Below, piece by piece: positions 39,454-47,793 of a DNA stretch of 64,000 bases. Source of the DNA: Butyrivibrio sp. (GTDB lineage: Bacteria > Bacillota > Clostridia > Lachnospirales > Lachnospiraceae); contig NZ_SVFW01000012.1 of NCBI RefSeq assembly GCF_015056685.1, forward strand, positions 17,628 through 81,627. The letters run 5' to 3'. Under the pieces are notes generated by a model that saw nothing but the letters and a program-made list of their open reading frames with translations, searched no databases and had not been told where the DNA came from. Every line of letters begins with the position of its first letter. Within the stretch, counting starts at the first letter, position 1. A program made the translations under genes and the position numbers.

Positions 39454-40389
39454 TTAGTATGCCTCCAACATCTTCTGCGCACATCTAGTAGTTACCTCTA
39501 TGTAATACTTGGAATCCTCAGTAGACATGCTGCTTGAATCATACTTGTCTATCTTTTCTGCAAAATCAGCATACTTCTGCATCATTTCACCGTACTCTCC
39601 CAGCATAGAGACCATATTGTTGGGATCAGAGTTATACTTCTTCATAAACTCAACATACTGATCCACAAATTCTTCATAGCTATCCAGAAAAGCTTTCAGG
39701 TCTGGATCAACACCACTTGTCCGCTCTTTCTCCTGAACTTCCTGTGGCTGTTCCTCCTGTTTCTGTTCTTCCTGACTCGACTCAGCTGCTTCATCTACTT
39801 TCTCACCAGTAACTGCTTTTTCTTCATTGATAATTGCAGTCTCTTCTTTTGTTTCGGTCTTACTTTCAACAGTACTGGATGATTTTTCTTCATCAACAGA
39901 CTTCTCTTCCTCTTTCGTTGTAGAGCTTGAAGCATATTCCTCAGGTGGCATTGTAAACAGTCCATACTTCTTAGCCTGTCCAACTCCGGCAACAAGGCAG
40001 AATGCGGCCAGTATAAGCGCAATGATGGTAAAACCCTTAAGCTTATACCTCCTACTAAGGCAGAAAATCGATCCTGCAATAATTCCTGCTGACAAAATGA
40101 TTGTCAGAATAGCAGGATCAGAGCTGAAGTCCAATATAGCAAGGATCAGGAGGATAATCCCAAAGAACTTTCCAAACTTATCCAAACCTGATGGCTGTGG
40201 CTCCTGGACAGGCGGCTGCTGAGTATAAGTATTCTGCTGAAAAGCTACTGGTTCTCTGCTTTGCGGCTGAACATTTTGAGTTTCCGCAACCCTATCAGGT
40301 GTAACACTGCTTCCCACCTGCGTTCCACAATTAGGACAGAACTTTGTTCCATCCGGTACTTCATTTCCACAATTCATACAAAAAGCCAT
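39454..40389 (-). CDS. Zinc-ribbon membrane protein with a DUF6591-like C-terminus
   Basis: 311 residues: N-terminal zinc ribbon MAFCMNCGNEVPDGTKFCPNCGTQ, a Gln/Pro linker, three helices (FGKFFGIILLILAILDF; AILTIILSAGIIAGSIF; FTIIALILAAFCLVAGV), a long acidic low-complexity stretch (Glu/Lys/Ser, about residues 160-225), and a helical end (FLDSYEEFVDQYVEFMKKYN) like DUF6591. A sensor or scaffold is possible. Last of three genes behind the XRE regulator gene. Confidence 0.75.
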   Translation of the reverse strand: MAFCMNCGNEVPDGTKFCPNCGTQVGSSVTPDRVAETQNVQPQSREPVAFQQNTYTQQPPVQEPQPSGLDKFGKFFGIILLILAILDFSSDPAILTIILSAGIIAGSIFCLSRRYKLKGFTIIALILAAFCLVAGVGQAKKYGLFTMPPEEYASSSTTKEEEKSVDEEKSSSTVESKTETKEETAIINEEKAVTGEKVDEAAESSQEEQKQEEQPQEVQEKERTSGVDPDLKAFLDSYEEFVDQYVEFMKKYNSDPNNMVSMLGEYGEMMQKYADFAEKIDKYDSSSMSTEDSKYYIEVTTRCAQKMLEAY

Positions 40390-40409
40390 AATAAGACCCT
40401 CTCTTTCTC

Positions 40410-41066
40410 TTATTTACTGTGATAAGTTATAAGGATGTTCGAATTCTTCGGAAAAATATCCCCTTCTTCAAATTCCTCGTTACCATTGATTGTTATAGTT
40501 TCAACCTGACCATTCTTTCGCTGGTTGAAAAGTCCAAGATCTCCCAACGGCAGTGAATTAACATTGGTAAAGCCGGCACTCCTGAATATCATAGCCACGC
40601 TATTATAATTTTTCCCTGAACAATCCAGCATCTGTGCTGTGATGATGGCATCATTGGGGCTGACATACTTGGACTTCTTCTTTTTCTTGTCATCACTCTT
40701 CATGTAAGTAAACATCGCTATATATGCACCAATTATGATTCCCCACATGCCGCCAAGAGGAGCAAATATGCAAATGATTGCTCCGACAAGAACAAATACT
40801 AATGCCACACCATAGGCAACCAGCGTAGATTTTCTTCCACGGTTACTCTCTTTTTCTTCAAGTTCCAGTTCACGAAGTCTTAGTATACGTTCCGTCTCAG
40901 CTTCTTTTATCCTGGCTTCGTCAATATTTCGATAAATATGCTCATTATCGTTATGAACCATGACCTTGGCTCCACAATAAGAGCAAAAAGCAAATTCTCT
41001 TGAATTATCTATTGATAACTCAGCCCCACAATCCGGACATTTAATGGATATAAACTGAATTGCCAT
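40410..41066 (-). CDS. Zinc-ribbon protein with two helices and a PASTA-like end
   Basis: 218 residues: ISIKCPDCGAELSIDNSREFAFCSYCGAKVM is a zinc ribbon, followed by a charged coiled coil (EAETERILRLRELELEEKES), two membrane helices (LVAYGVALVFVLVGAIICIF; GMWGIIIGAYIAMFTYM) and a C-terminal domain with MLDCSGKNYNSVAMIFRSAGFTNV, resembling a PASTA repeat. It starts four bases after the XRE gene stop. Function unknown; the layout suits a membrane sensor. Confidence 0.75.
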   Translation of the reverse strand: MAIQFISIKCPDCGAELSIDNSREFAFCSYCGAKVMVHNDNEHIYRNIDEARIKEAETERILRLRELELEEKESNRGRKSTLVAYGVALVFVLVGAIICIFAPLGGMWGIIIGAYIAMFTYMKSDDKKKKKSKYVSPNDAIITAQMLDCSGKNYNSVAMIFRSAGFTNVNSLPLGDLGLFNQRKNGQVETITINGNEEFEEGDIFPKNSNILITYHSK

Positions 41067-41070
41067 ACCC

Positions 41071-41394
41071 TCACCTCTCTTCTTTCTCTCCCGGTCTTAT
41101 TACCTTGTAGCCATATGACTCAAGGGCTGCAATTACTTCAGGAGTAATGTTCACATTAAAATCAGCGTTTTTCATGCCTTCACGTTCAATGATCCTGTGA
41201 AGATCATCTACGGAAACATCCATCACTTCCGCAATTCTCCGAAGATTATCCCTATCCGGTAGACCGCCATCTGTCTCCCACTTGGCTATTGCTGATTTTG
41301 AGACTCCAACTTTATCTGCCAGTTCCTCCTGGGTCAGTCGCATATGTTTTCTTCTGGCCGATATATACTGCCCTAAACTTAATCTCTGCTCCAT
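41071..41394 (-). CDS. XRE family transcriptional regulator
   Basis: 107 residues. The helix-turn-helix is LGQYISARRKHMRLTQEELADKVGVSKSAIAKWETDGGLPD (residues 7-47). The C-terminus (NVNITPEVIAALESYGYKVI) is not a known effector domain. AGGAGAG precedes the ATG. First gene of a three-gene operon. The palindrome at 41451-41466, upstream of its own promoter, recurs before the M48 operon, so it may control both. Confidence 0.85.
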   Translation of the reverse strand: MEQRLSLGQYISARRKHMRLTQEELADKVGVSKSAIAKWETDGGLPDRDNLRRIAEVMDVSVDDLHRIIEREGMKNADFNVNITPEVIAALESYGYKVIRPGEKEER

Positions 41395-41450
41395 GAAACT
41401 CTCCTATTATATGGTAGGTACTGTATTTCCCCTTATCAAATTACTTTTTG

Positions 41451-41466
41451 TTTACGTTGCGTAAGC
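41451..41466. promoter_or_regulatory. Putative operator upstream of the XRE operon
   Basis: TTTACGTTGCGTAAGC contains the imperfect palindrome TTACG-TTG-CGTAA. A closely related site, GATTACCCTGCGTAATC, is at 50331-50347, and both are preceded by CAAATTACT. Confidence 0.6.
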
Positions 41467-41514
41467 TCGTACCGGATTCCTATTAATACAATATCAATTT
41501 GGGCAAAGAAAAAT

Positions 41515-41533
41515 CCCCACCAAAATGGTGGGG
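41515..41533 (-). terminator. Terminator of the seven-gene operon
   Basis: CCCCACC and GGTGGGG with a 5-nt loop, flanked by T-rich sequence on both sides, 14 bp past the last gene. It separates the two operons. Confidence 0.75.
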
Positions 41534-41547
41534 AAAATCATCATCCT

Positions 41548-42000
41548 TCATTCTTCAGTTGTAAGTTTCTTGAGCCCTTGCTTCATCAGCATCTCATCTA
41601 TCTCGTACATATCAAAAATGCGGTTGTTGACGGCAACTATCATGCAAGCGTCTCTGGGATCCTTTGCATACAGTTCGCTGAGTCCATACAATTTCAATGC
41701 TCTGTTGGTTTCATCCCAGTTAAAATGCCCTGCCAGGCAAAGCCTGATGATCAGATCTCTGTCCTTTGTATGTTTTTCCATAGTAACAATCTTGCTGCCA
41801 TAGGATTCAGTGACTCCGGCAAAAGAGTATACATCCTTAAGCTTGATGTTCTTCTCATCCAGGACATCTTTCATGTAATAGTAAAATGCCTTTTTCTCAT
41901 CAGCCATGTACTTGCTGTTATCTTTAAGATATGAATCAAGCTGATCCGGCTTCATATTTTCAAGAAGATTGTTAAGTTCATTTGTTGATTTCTTTTGCAA
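41548..42000 (-). CDS. Small protein with a helical XRE-like domain (operon gene 7)
   Basis: 150 residues. It begins at TTG, about eight bases after AGAGGA, which lies in the last codons of the kinase gene. The helical region DVLDEKNIKLKDVYSFAGVTESYGSKIVTMEKHTKDRDLIIRLCLAGHFNWDETNRALKLYGLSEL resembles the C-terminal domain of the macrodomain protein at 34572 and has helix-turn-helix character. It may be an adaptor or regulator of the kinase just upstream, to which it is translationally coupled. Confidence 0.7.
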   Translation of the reverse strand: MQKKSTNELNNLLENMKPDQLDSYLKDNSKYMADEKKAFYYYMKDVLDEKNIKLKDVYSFAGVTESYGSKIVTMEKHTKDRDLIIRLCLAGHFNWDETNRALKLYGLSELYAKDPRDACMIVAVNNRIFDMYEIDEMLMKQGLKKLTTEE

Positions 42001-42002
42001 CG

Positions 42003-43094
42003 TTAATTCCTCTTAACTTCCAAGAGTGCATCATGCAGCTCTTTTGCTGTATATCTGTCCTCAGCATTAAGGCTGATGCAACGCTCGATTATATTCCATA
42101 GTTCTCCTGAGGCACGTTTTTCCTTCGGAAAAGAGCCAGTGACCATCACATTAAGAAGCATTCCAAGTGCATAAATGTCTGCCTTAGCCGAGGATGCTGT
42201 CAGACCATACCCAACCTGTTCAGGCGCCGCATAGTACTGTGTTCCCATGTACCTGGTGTCATCCGTCTTCTCGGGATCGTACCATTTGGCAACATTCATA
42301 TCCAACAGATTCACTTCACTATCTATGGTAATAATGATGTTTGATGGCTTTACATCTCTGTGGATGATTGGCGTCGGAAGATTATGCAGCTCATTCAGGA
42401 TATCGCAGATGTACAGAGCAACGTCAACAGCTTTCTCTTCAGATATCGTGCCTTCTTTCTCAAGTATATGCTCCAGGTTCAGTCCAAGAATAAACTCCTC
42501 AATGACTATCAGGCAGTTGCTGCTCTCATATATATCGATGATGCGTGGCATACGCTCAATAGGATGCTCCATAAGGTAAGCATATACACTCTTGTTGTAG
42601 ATAGTAAGAAGCTTTTTAATGTATCGCTTCCCAGTCTCCCTATGTCTAACAAGAATGATGTTATCTTTTCCTTCGATAGCCTCCTCTTCCTGATACATAG
42701 AGAGCTCCAGGACATCTGCATCGGATAATCCTTTGTATGGATTCCGCTTATCAGCCTGGAATTCATCTTCAGAAGCATATAATTCACTTACATCAATCTT
42801 ATTCTCATAGCCGCAATGAGTGCACTTCCATTTTCCGCAGTCTTCTGAAAATCCCGGCTGTTCATTCATGACAGATCCACATTCATCGCAGATCCAAACA
42901 ATATCTCCTTCTACTTCCGGATTGATAAGCATCTGGCCACATCCCCTGCACTCCCAGTATTTCAGAGAAGGATCATAGCCCTTTTGGAGAGTGAGGTTGG
43001 CGTAACAGTGCGGGCAGTATTCGTAGGAGTCGTCAAAAGATTCTAACGATTCATCTTTATCATTTTCTCTTTTAAAATAATTAAACAACTCCAT
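42003..43094 (-). CDS. Zinc-ribbon Ser/Thr protein kinase (operon gene 6)
   Basis: 363 residues. Residues 27-98 hold three Cys-rich ribbons (CPHC, CRGCG, CDECG, CTHCG). The kinase domain follows: candidate ATP-anchoring Lys in KRYIKKLL (160-161), hinge VIEEFILGLNLEHIL, catalytic loop HRDVKPSN (245-252), LLDMNVAKW where DFG is usual (265-267 is DMN), and YYAAPEQ. The Asp of the metal site is kept, so activity is likely. No membrane helix. It presumably phosphorylates partners from the same operon. Confidence 0.88.
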   Translation of the reverse strand: MELFNYFKRENDKDESLESFDDSYEYCPHCYANLTLQKGYDPSLKYWECRGCGQMLINPEVEGDIVWICDECGSVMNEQPGFSEDCGKWKCTHCGYENKIDVSELYASEDEFQADKRNPYKGLSDADVLELSMYQEEEAIEGKDNIILVRHRETGKRYIKKLLTIYNKSVYAYLMEHPIERMPRIIDIYESSNCLIVIEEFILGLNLEHILEKEGTISEEKAVDVALYICDILNELHNLPTPIIHRDVKPSNIIITIDSEVNLLDMNVAKWYDPEKTDDTRYMGTQYYAAPEQVGYGLTASSAKADIYALGMLLNVMVTGSFPKEKRASGELWNIIERCISLNAEDRYTAKELHDALLEVKRN

Positions 43095-43118
43095 TAGCCC
43101 ACCATAATAATCGCACTT

Positions 43119-44039
43119 TTACGCTGCTCTATCAGCGTAAAAAACATCGCTAAAAAACTTCTCATTTTTCAGCAATTTTGGCATATGTTTTATCAGTAGC
43201 TCCAACACTTCATTTGCATACTCATGATATTTTTCAAATTCTTCATCGGAATTCACGCCACCGATTGTATCCTCTATCTTAAATGCCTCTTTCTCAATTT
43301 TTTCCAGACCGTTCATCAAATCTTTGTAATTTTCGTCCGTTTTCTGATCTGAAAACAACACTTCTATATATTTCTTTAATGATGGAATCATTGCCTCTTT
43401 ATTTGGATCCTTAAGCATATTACCCGCTAAGCGAGGCAAAACATCAATCTTTGTGTACTTATCAGCCTCGTCATAATCGCCTAGAATATGAACATAGTAT
43501 ATGATTCCTGCCAAGCTTTTACATTTTTCGTCATATCCTACAAACAGAGTAACCTTCCTAAACCCAAACACAGAGTTTACGGTACCCAAAAGGACATTTC
43601 TTCGCTTCTCCATAAACTGATTTACATCCTTATTTTGGAACTCCATCTCCCACCCTTGATGAGTATACTTCCTATGGTTTTGGGCTGATATTTGCACTCT
43701 GTTTCCATCTTTTTTAGTGCTTCCAGTCAAATCTTCGTAGTAATCAATGGATGAAAATGATAATGGCAATCCACCCATATTCATGCCTTTTAGCACATCA
43801 TACTTGTCCTTTCCATCCCCTTTAAATTGGTCTATTGCCAAGTACGATGCGTATTCTATTGCTTGTACTGATTTTTTTACATCCTCTGATTTGTATTTTG
43901 AGAATCCCTCTTCAAAAAGGACTTTTTCAAGTTCTTTATTGTGTTCCTCCGCGGAATCATGAGCATAACACATAATCATATTCATAAACGAGAGAATACA
44001 AACACATATCAGCATGACTATAAATCTATTTCTTCTCAT
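43119..44039 (-). CDS. Exported protein, unknown (operon gene 5)
   Basis: 306 residues with a signal peptide (FIVMLICVCILSFMNMIMCYA). The mature part has SVQAIEYASYLAIDQFKGDGKDKYDVLK and LLGTVNSVFGFRKVTLFVGYDEKCKSLAGIIYYVHILGDYDEADKY, then a helical end. It is not a family I can name. It starts six bases after the preceding exported protein gene, so the two should be made together. Confidence 0.7.
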   Translation of the reverse strand: MRRNRFIVMLICVCILSFMNMIMCYAHDSAEEHNKELEKVLFEEGFSKYKSEDVKKSVQAIEYASYLAIDQFKGDGKDKYDVLKGMNMGGLPLSFSSIDYYEDLTGSTKKDGNRVQISAQNHRKYTHQGWEMEFQNKDVNQFMEKRRNVLLGTVNSVFGFRKVTLFVGYDEKCKSLAGIIYYVHILGDYDEADKYTKIDVLPRLAGNMLKDPNKEAMIPSLKKYIEVLFSDQKTDENYKDLMNGLEKIEKEAFKIEDTIGGVNSDEEFEKYHEYANEVLELLIKHMPKLLKNEKFFSDVFYADRAA

Positions 44040-44045
44040 ATTCGT

Positions 44046-45851
44046 CTATTTCACCATGGTAAACGTAACATCATCAAGCACAAACGCCTTTTTAGACACC
44101 TTAGCTTCAAATTTATACTCAGAACCTTTATAAGTACTTTCAGAAGATGGTGCAATTATAATTTTTGCCACCATTCCGTTGGAATACTTCTGTTTCTTTA
44201 TACTCTTACTTGTATAGACACCTTTGAATGTATCAATTTTGCCCTTTGTGCCTCGTTCAACTTCACTCAAATTCCAATCTTCGTATATAGTCTCTGCCCC
44301 GTTATCTGATATAACAACCTTTATATTAGTTCCTAAACTTAAGTACTCTGCTGGTATCTCAACATTTTTACCATTAAACTTAACATCTACTGTCTTTTCA
44401 TCCGTGGCATGGTCAAACCAATATAATTCTTCTAAAGGCGACACCAAAAAAAGAGGGGAATCTCCAGAATGTAACATGTTATTTATTTTTTTCTTTTCTG
44501 ATTCCGAAATTTTTAACTGTCTTGCAAGTCCAAACAACAATTCACAATTAACTACCAGTGGCTGATATACTGGTGGAAGCTCAACCTTTCGTTCTTCTTC
44601 AAGCCATTTATTATAATCCTTAATCTCTTTCTTTCTGGCTTTTGAATCTGTCTTTTTCTCCGTTTGTTTTACTACATCTGCCAGGTATTCCTTGTTCTTT
44701 TTCTGTTGTTCATCTATTAAAAGATTTACATTCTGCTTAATCAAATCATAAGCCTTCTGAAGGTAATCCTCGTCGGTTGTTTTAGCATATAAATCCATAT
44801 ACGCTTGAGCTGCTAAGTACTTAATCGCCCAATCCTCAATTTCAATGTTATTTAACATCTCAGATAAATAACGGTTTGCAATTATTTCATACGCGGATCC
44901 TGAATACTCATGTCTAGCAGCGTCAAGAGCAATTGATAGTGCCTTTGCTAGATCATGGTCTTTCCTAAATGTATCGATTTTCATAGACTTATACTTATCT
45001 ATAGAACTGATGCATTTAGCATACTCACCTTGATCATAATAGCATTCTGCCAGCACAAGCCAGTACTTGCCATAAGCCTGGTATGTCTTCTCACTCTGCT
45101 CAAAAAAATCTATCTTGCGCGTTGTGTTTGAATTATTTTCCCAAGAAACAAAGTTATCTACTGACTTTTCATTCAATGCCAAATTACCATCTAGCCCATG
45201 TTTTTGGCACATTTCCACCATATATGAAAAGGCTTCCTTTCGACTTTCGTGAAGATTCCCTGCTGCTTCATCATCCAAAGCCCATCCATCTTCTAAGTAT
45301 TTATTCTCCACTTCACTTAAATACGATGTATAACTTGTTTTGGCATCTACAGCCATATAAACGACAGACAATACCGCTTTTAATGGGTCTCCTGACTGAA
45401 CAATGTTCAGAATGCTCATTGGGTTTGGCAAGGCTTTTTGAATAGCATTAGCCTGATTCTGTTCATACATATACTCAAGTCTTTCACGTTTTGTCTCAAT
45501 ACTCTGATATGCATAAATGGTATTTAAAAGCTGCTTAATCTCAGACATTGTATCTTCATCTACAGCATTAGGATTAACATTATTCACAATATCAGAATAC
45601 GCATTATCCAGGTATACCTTACTGTTAGAGGACGCATTTATCTCCTTTGATAGTACAGTAATGTAATTAAGCATAGATAATGAACTTAATTGTTTATCTG
45701 ACATCGAGTTATATGCTGAGTTTGTGTTGCTACTTGATGACCCATTTGTACTGTCTTCATCAGTTGTAGCGAATGCACTTATCACTTCTCCCGAAAACAT
45801 TACCATACTAAGAAGAAATGCTGTCACAATAGTCAAAAGTCTTTTTTTCAT
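44046..45851 (-). CDS. Exported TPR-like protein (operon gene 4)
   Basis: About 601 residues from MKKRLLTIVTAFLLSMVMFS, seven bases after AGAGGTG. Signal peptide, then a Ser/Asn linker and helical repeats (TYQAYGKYWLVLAECYYDQGEYAKCISSIDKYKSM; DWAIKYLAAQAYMDLYAKTTDEDYLQKAYDLIKQN) typical of TPR-like solenoids, and a beta-rich C-terminus (VDVKFNGKNVEIPAEYLSLGTNIKVVISDNG). Probably binds other exported proteins. 40 bp after the glycine-zipper gene. Confidence 0.75.
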   Translation of the reverse strand: MKKRLLTIVTAFLLSMVMFSGEVISAFATTDEDSTNGSSSSNTNSAYNSMSDKQLSSLSMLNYITVLSKEINASSNSKVYLDNAYSDIVNNVNPNAVDEDTMSEIKQLLNTIYAYQSIETKRERLEYMYEQNQANAIQKALPNPMSILNIVQSGDPLKAVLSVVYMAVDAKTSYTSYLSEVENKYLEDGWALDDEAAGNLHESRKEAFSYMVEMCQKHGLDGNLALNEKSVDNFVSWENNSNTTRKIDFFEQSEKTYQAYGKYWLVLAECYYDQGEYAKCISSIDKYKSMKIDTFRKDHDLAKALSIALDAARHEYSGSAYEIIANRYLSEMLNNIEIEDWAIKYLAAQAYMDLYAKTTDEDYLQKAYDLIKQNVNLLIDEQQKKNKEYLADVVKQTEKKTDSKARKKEIKDYNKWLEEERKVELPPVYQPLVVNCELLFGLARQLKISESEKKKINNMLHSGDSPLFLVSPLEELYWFDHATDEKTVDVKFNGKNVEIPAEYLSLGTNIKVVISDNGAETIYEDWNLSEVERGTKGKIDTFKGVYTSKSIKKQKYSNGMVAKIIIAPSSESTYKGSEYKFEAKVSKKAFVLDDVTFTMVK

Positions 45852-45900
45852 TCGCTTCACCTCTAATTCACCTAATAGTATCTTTTATTATTCCCTTCAC

Positions 45901-46926
45901 TTAGGCCGATTTGTTTTCAAGCCTTACTACTCCATTTATGAACTCTTCAGTATTTACCACCGTATTATGTGATTCATCAGTAAGCAGTCCATCATCAGTA
46001 AGAATCTGCGTATCCAGCACTCCCTTGATGCTCATCGCAATACTTACACAAGAAGAAATGCACTTCTTTGAATCTGTTGAGTATTTACTATAGTCATCTC
46101 CTTCATTCTTAACAATGTCTTCCATCTTATAAACGAATGGCAAGAAATATGAATCCAATCTAGCCAGCAGGTTGTGGAACATATATGTTCTTCTACGGAT
46201 TGCTTCGCACTGTTTTGCTGCTGTATCAAGCTGCTCAGCAAGTTGTATTGCCTCTAGTTGATTTGTTTTAGCCTGCTCAAGGCTCTTCTTGGCTGTTGCT
46301 CCAGCAACAAAGCCCATTACTAATAATGCAGGTCCAGCAACCAGTCCACCCAGAACAGCAGCTCCACCTGCCATTCCCATACCTCCTGCTGCTAAAGATC
46401 CACCTCCGAAGAAGGCAAGCGTAGCATTAGTAGCTGCCGCTCCGCTCAAAGAAGCAATTGCAGTACCTGTTGAGGCGCAGGCAAGTGCCTGTGCTGCGCC
46501 GTATGCTCCGAATGCTGCTAGTGCACCACCAGCAGTTCCTGCTACACTTCCTCCAGCCAATGAAATGGCAAAATTAGCAAGTTCCCTCAGCTCTACAAAA
46601 TCCTGCTCATCGATTTTCAATTTGCTAAGTTCAAGTAAACCTTCGGTTTCTCTGAAATCTACATTCTTGATCTTTGTAAATGTATCCAGGAACTCAGTCA
46701 TATTGTTGTTAAGAATAAATACTTTTTCTTCTCCAAGCTGTTTAAGAGAATCTCCACAAGCCATGCGCTGTGCGTTGATATAATTAGTTGACTCCTCAAC
46801 AATCTGATTAGCACTTTTGTTTATGTTACTGGCACTGTATGAATCAACACCTGCCTTGATAGTTTTTCCCACGCCAAGACCACCTGTGGCTGCAGCGATT
46901 CCGATAAATAATAATGGTAACGGCAT
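45901..46926 (-). CDS. Glycine-zipper membrane protein (operon gene 3)
   Basis: 341 residues. Long helices flank a central Gly/Ala-rich hydrophobic segment, about residues 122-215 (FAISLAGGSVAGTAGGALAA; LAFFGGGSLAAGGMGMAGGA; GLVAGPALLVMGFVAGATA), with glycine-zipper spacing as in pore- or channel-forming proteins. The C-terminal helices carry CEAIRRRTYMFHNLLARLDSYF. GGAGG precedes the ATG. With the TerB-like and M48 genes in front it may form a regulated membrane pore; this is inference. Confidence 0.7.
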   Translation of the reverse strand: MPLPLLFIGIAAATGGLGVGKTIKAGVDSYSASNINKSANQIVEESTNYINAQRMACGDSLKQLGEEKVFILNNNMTEFLDTFTKIKNVDFRETEGLLELSKLKIDEQDFVELRELANFAISLAGGSVAGTAGGALAAFGAYGAAQALACASTGTAIASLSGAAATNATLAFFGGGSLAAGGMGMAGGAAVLGGLVAGPALLVMGFVAGATAKKSLEQAKTNQLEAIQLAEQLDTAAKQCEAIRRRTYMFHNLLARLDSYFLPFVYKMEDIVKNEGDDYSKYSTDSKKCISSCVSIAMSIKGVLDTQILTDDGLLTDESHNTVVNTEEFINGVVRLENKSA

Positions 46927-46941
46927 AATTATTCCTCCAAT

Positions 46942-47781
46942 TTATAGATAAATAAGAGCTTTAACACTCTCATAAATAGCATTCTGACGTCTCTCTAATT
47001 CTTTAACCTGTTTGTCTATTTCCAAATATGGCCTGTCTGTAGACTTAATCCAATCAAGCTCCTTTTGAATATCAGTAACTGACAAGTAACTGCTCTCCAT
47101 CTCAAGGAATACATCTTTTGGAATATCTACCTTACGTACAATGTATTTCAGAAGTTTTCTTTCTTCTTCCACATATTTCTCATCACTATAAGCTATGGTC
47201 AGAAGATCCCATACAAGCAATTTCGCAGGAACAAATCCCTTATCAGATTCCTGCTTTGATAAAAGTGCCTCTTCAACTCCATCCTGAACAACATCATAAT
47301 AGTCATCTTTATCTATCACCTTATCAAGCTGTTCCTTGCACACTTTCTCAATATGTTCCTTATGCTCCGAAAAATCCTGATCAAGCTCTTGTCCGACAAG
47401 TTCAAATCTTTCAATCTCAGAATTGCCAATATTTCCATCAGCTGCCATAAGGTAATAGAAGATCTTTACAGCATTTACCGGAGATACAGCTTTAACTATC
47501 TGAATCTCTGATTTGCTAAGCTTCGCTTCCTTTATTTCAGCCTCTTTTTTAGCCGCAGCTTCCATTTCTTCTGCAGTTGTTTCCTTTGTTTCATTCTCAG
47601 ATTTCTTAAATACATTTTTTACCTGATCAGGCACTTTAAAGTCCGGAATTTTAATATCCGGCTTCTTTATATCAGGTATTTTCACTTCTGGAATCTTTGC
47701 ATCCTTTACTGTGTTTTTTACAGTATCTGCTGCCCCTTGCAGCTTACCTTTTAATAATCCGCCTAAATCTTTCTTTTCCAT
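46942..47781 (-). CDS. TerB-like domain protein with repeat linker (operon gene 2)
   Basis: 279 residues. The N-terminus has a short repeat (IPEVKIPDIKKPDIKIPDFK). From about residue 95, VNAVKIFYYLMAADGNIGNSEIERFELVGQEL and LLTIAYSDEKYVEEERKLLKYIVRKVDI are the two halves of a TerB-like fold with Asp-rich metal-binding loops (AADGNI; YSDEKY). TerB-fold proteins bind Ca2+ and often act at the membrane in stress responses. Stop and next start are 15 bp apart. Confidence 0.75.
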   Translation of the reverse strand: MEKKDLGGLLKGKLQGAADTVKNTVKDAKIPEVKIPDIKKPDIKIPDFKVPDQVKNVFKKSENETKETTAEEMEAAAKKEAEIKEAKLSKSEIQIVKAVSPVNAVKIFYYLMAADGNIGNSEIERFELVGQELDQDFSEHKEHIEKVCKEQLDKVIDKDDYYDVVQDGVEEALLSKQESDKGFVPAKLLVWDLLTIAYSDEKYVEEERKLLKYIVRKVDIPKDVFLEMESSYLSVTDIQKELDWIKSTDRPYLEIDKQVKELERRQNAIYESVKALIYL

Positions 47782-47793
47782 GATTATCCTCGC

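Noticed and set aside
39827..40222. Plus-strand frame opposite the zinc-ribbon membrane protein gene
   Set aside because: It mirrors the low-complexity Glu/Ser segment of the real gene and has no start signal.
46289..46783. Long plus-strand frame of 164 codons rich in Ala and Pro
   Set aside because: It is the complement of the Gly/Ala-rich glycine-zipper gene, lacks a ribosome binding site and has repeat-driven composition.
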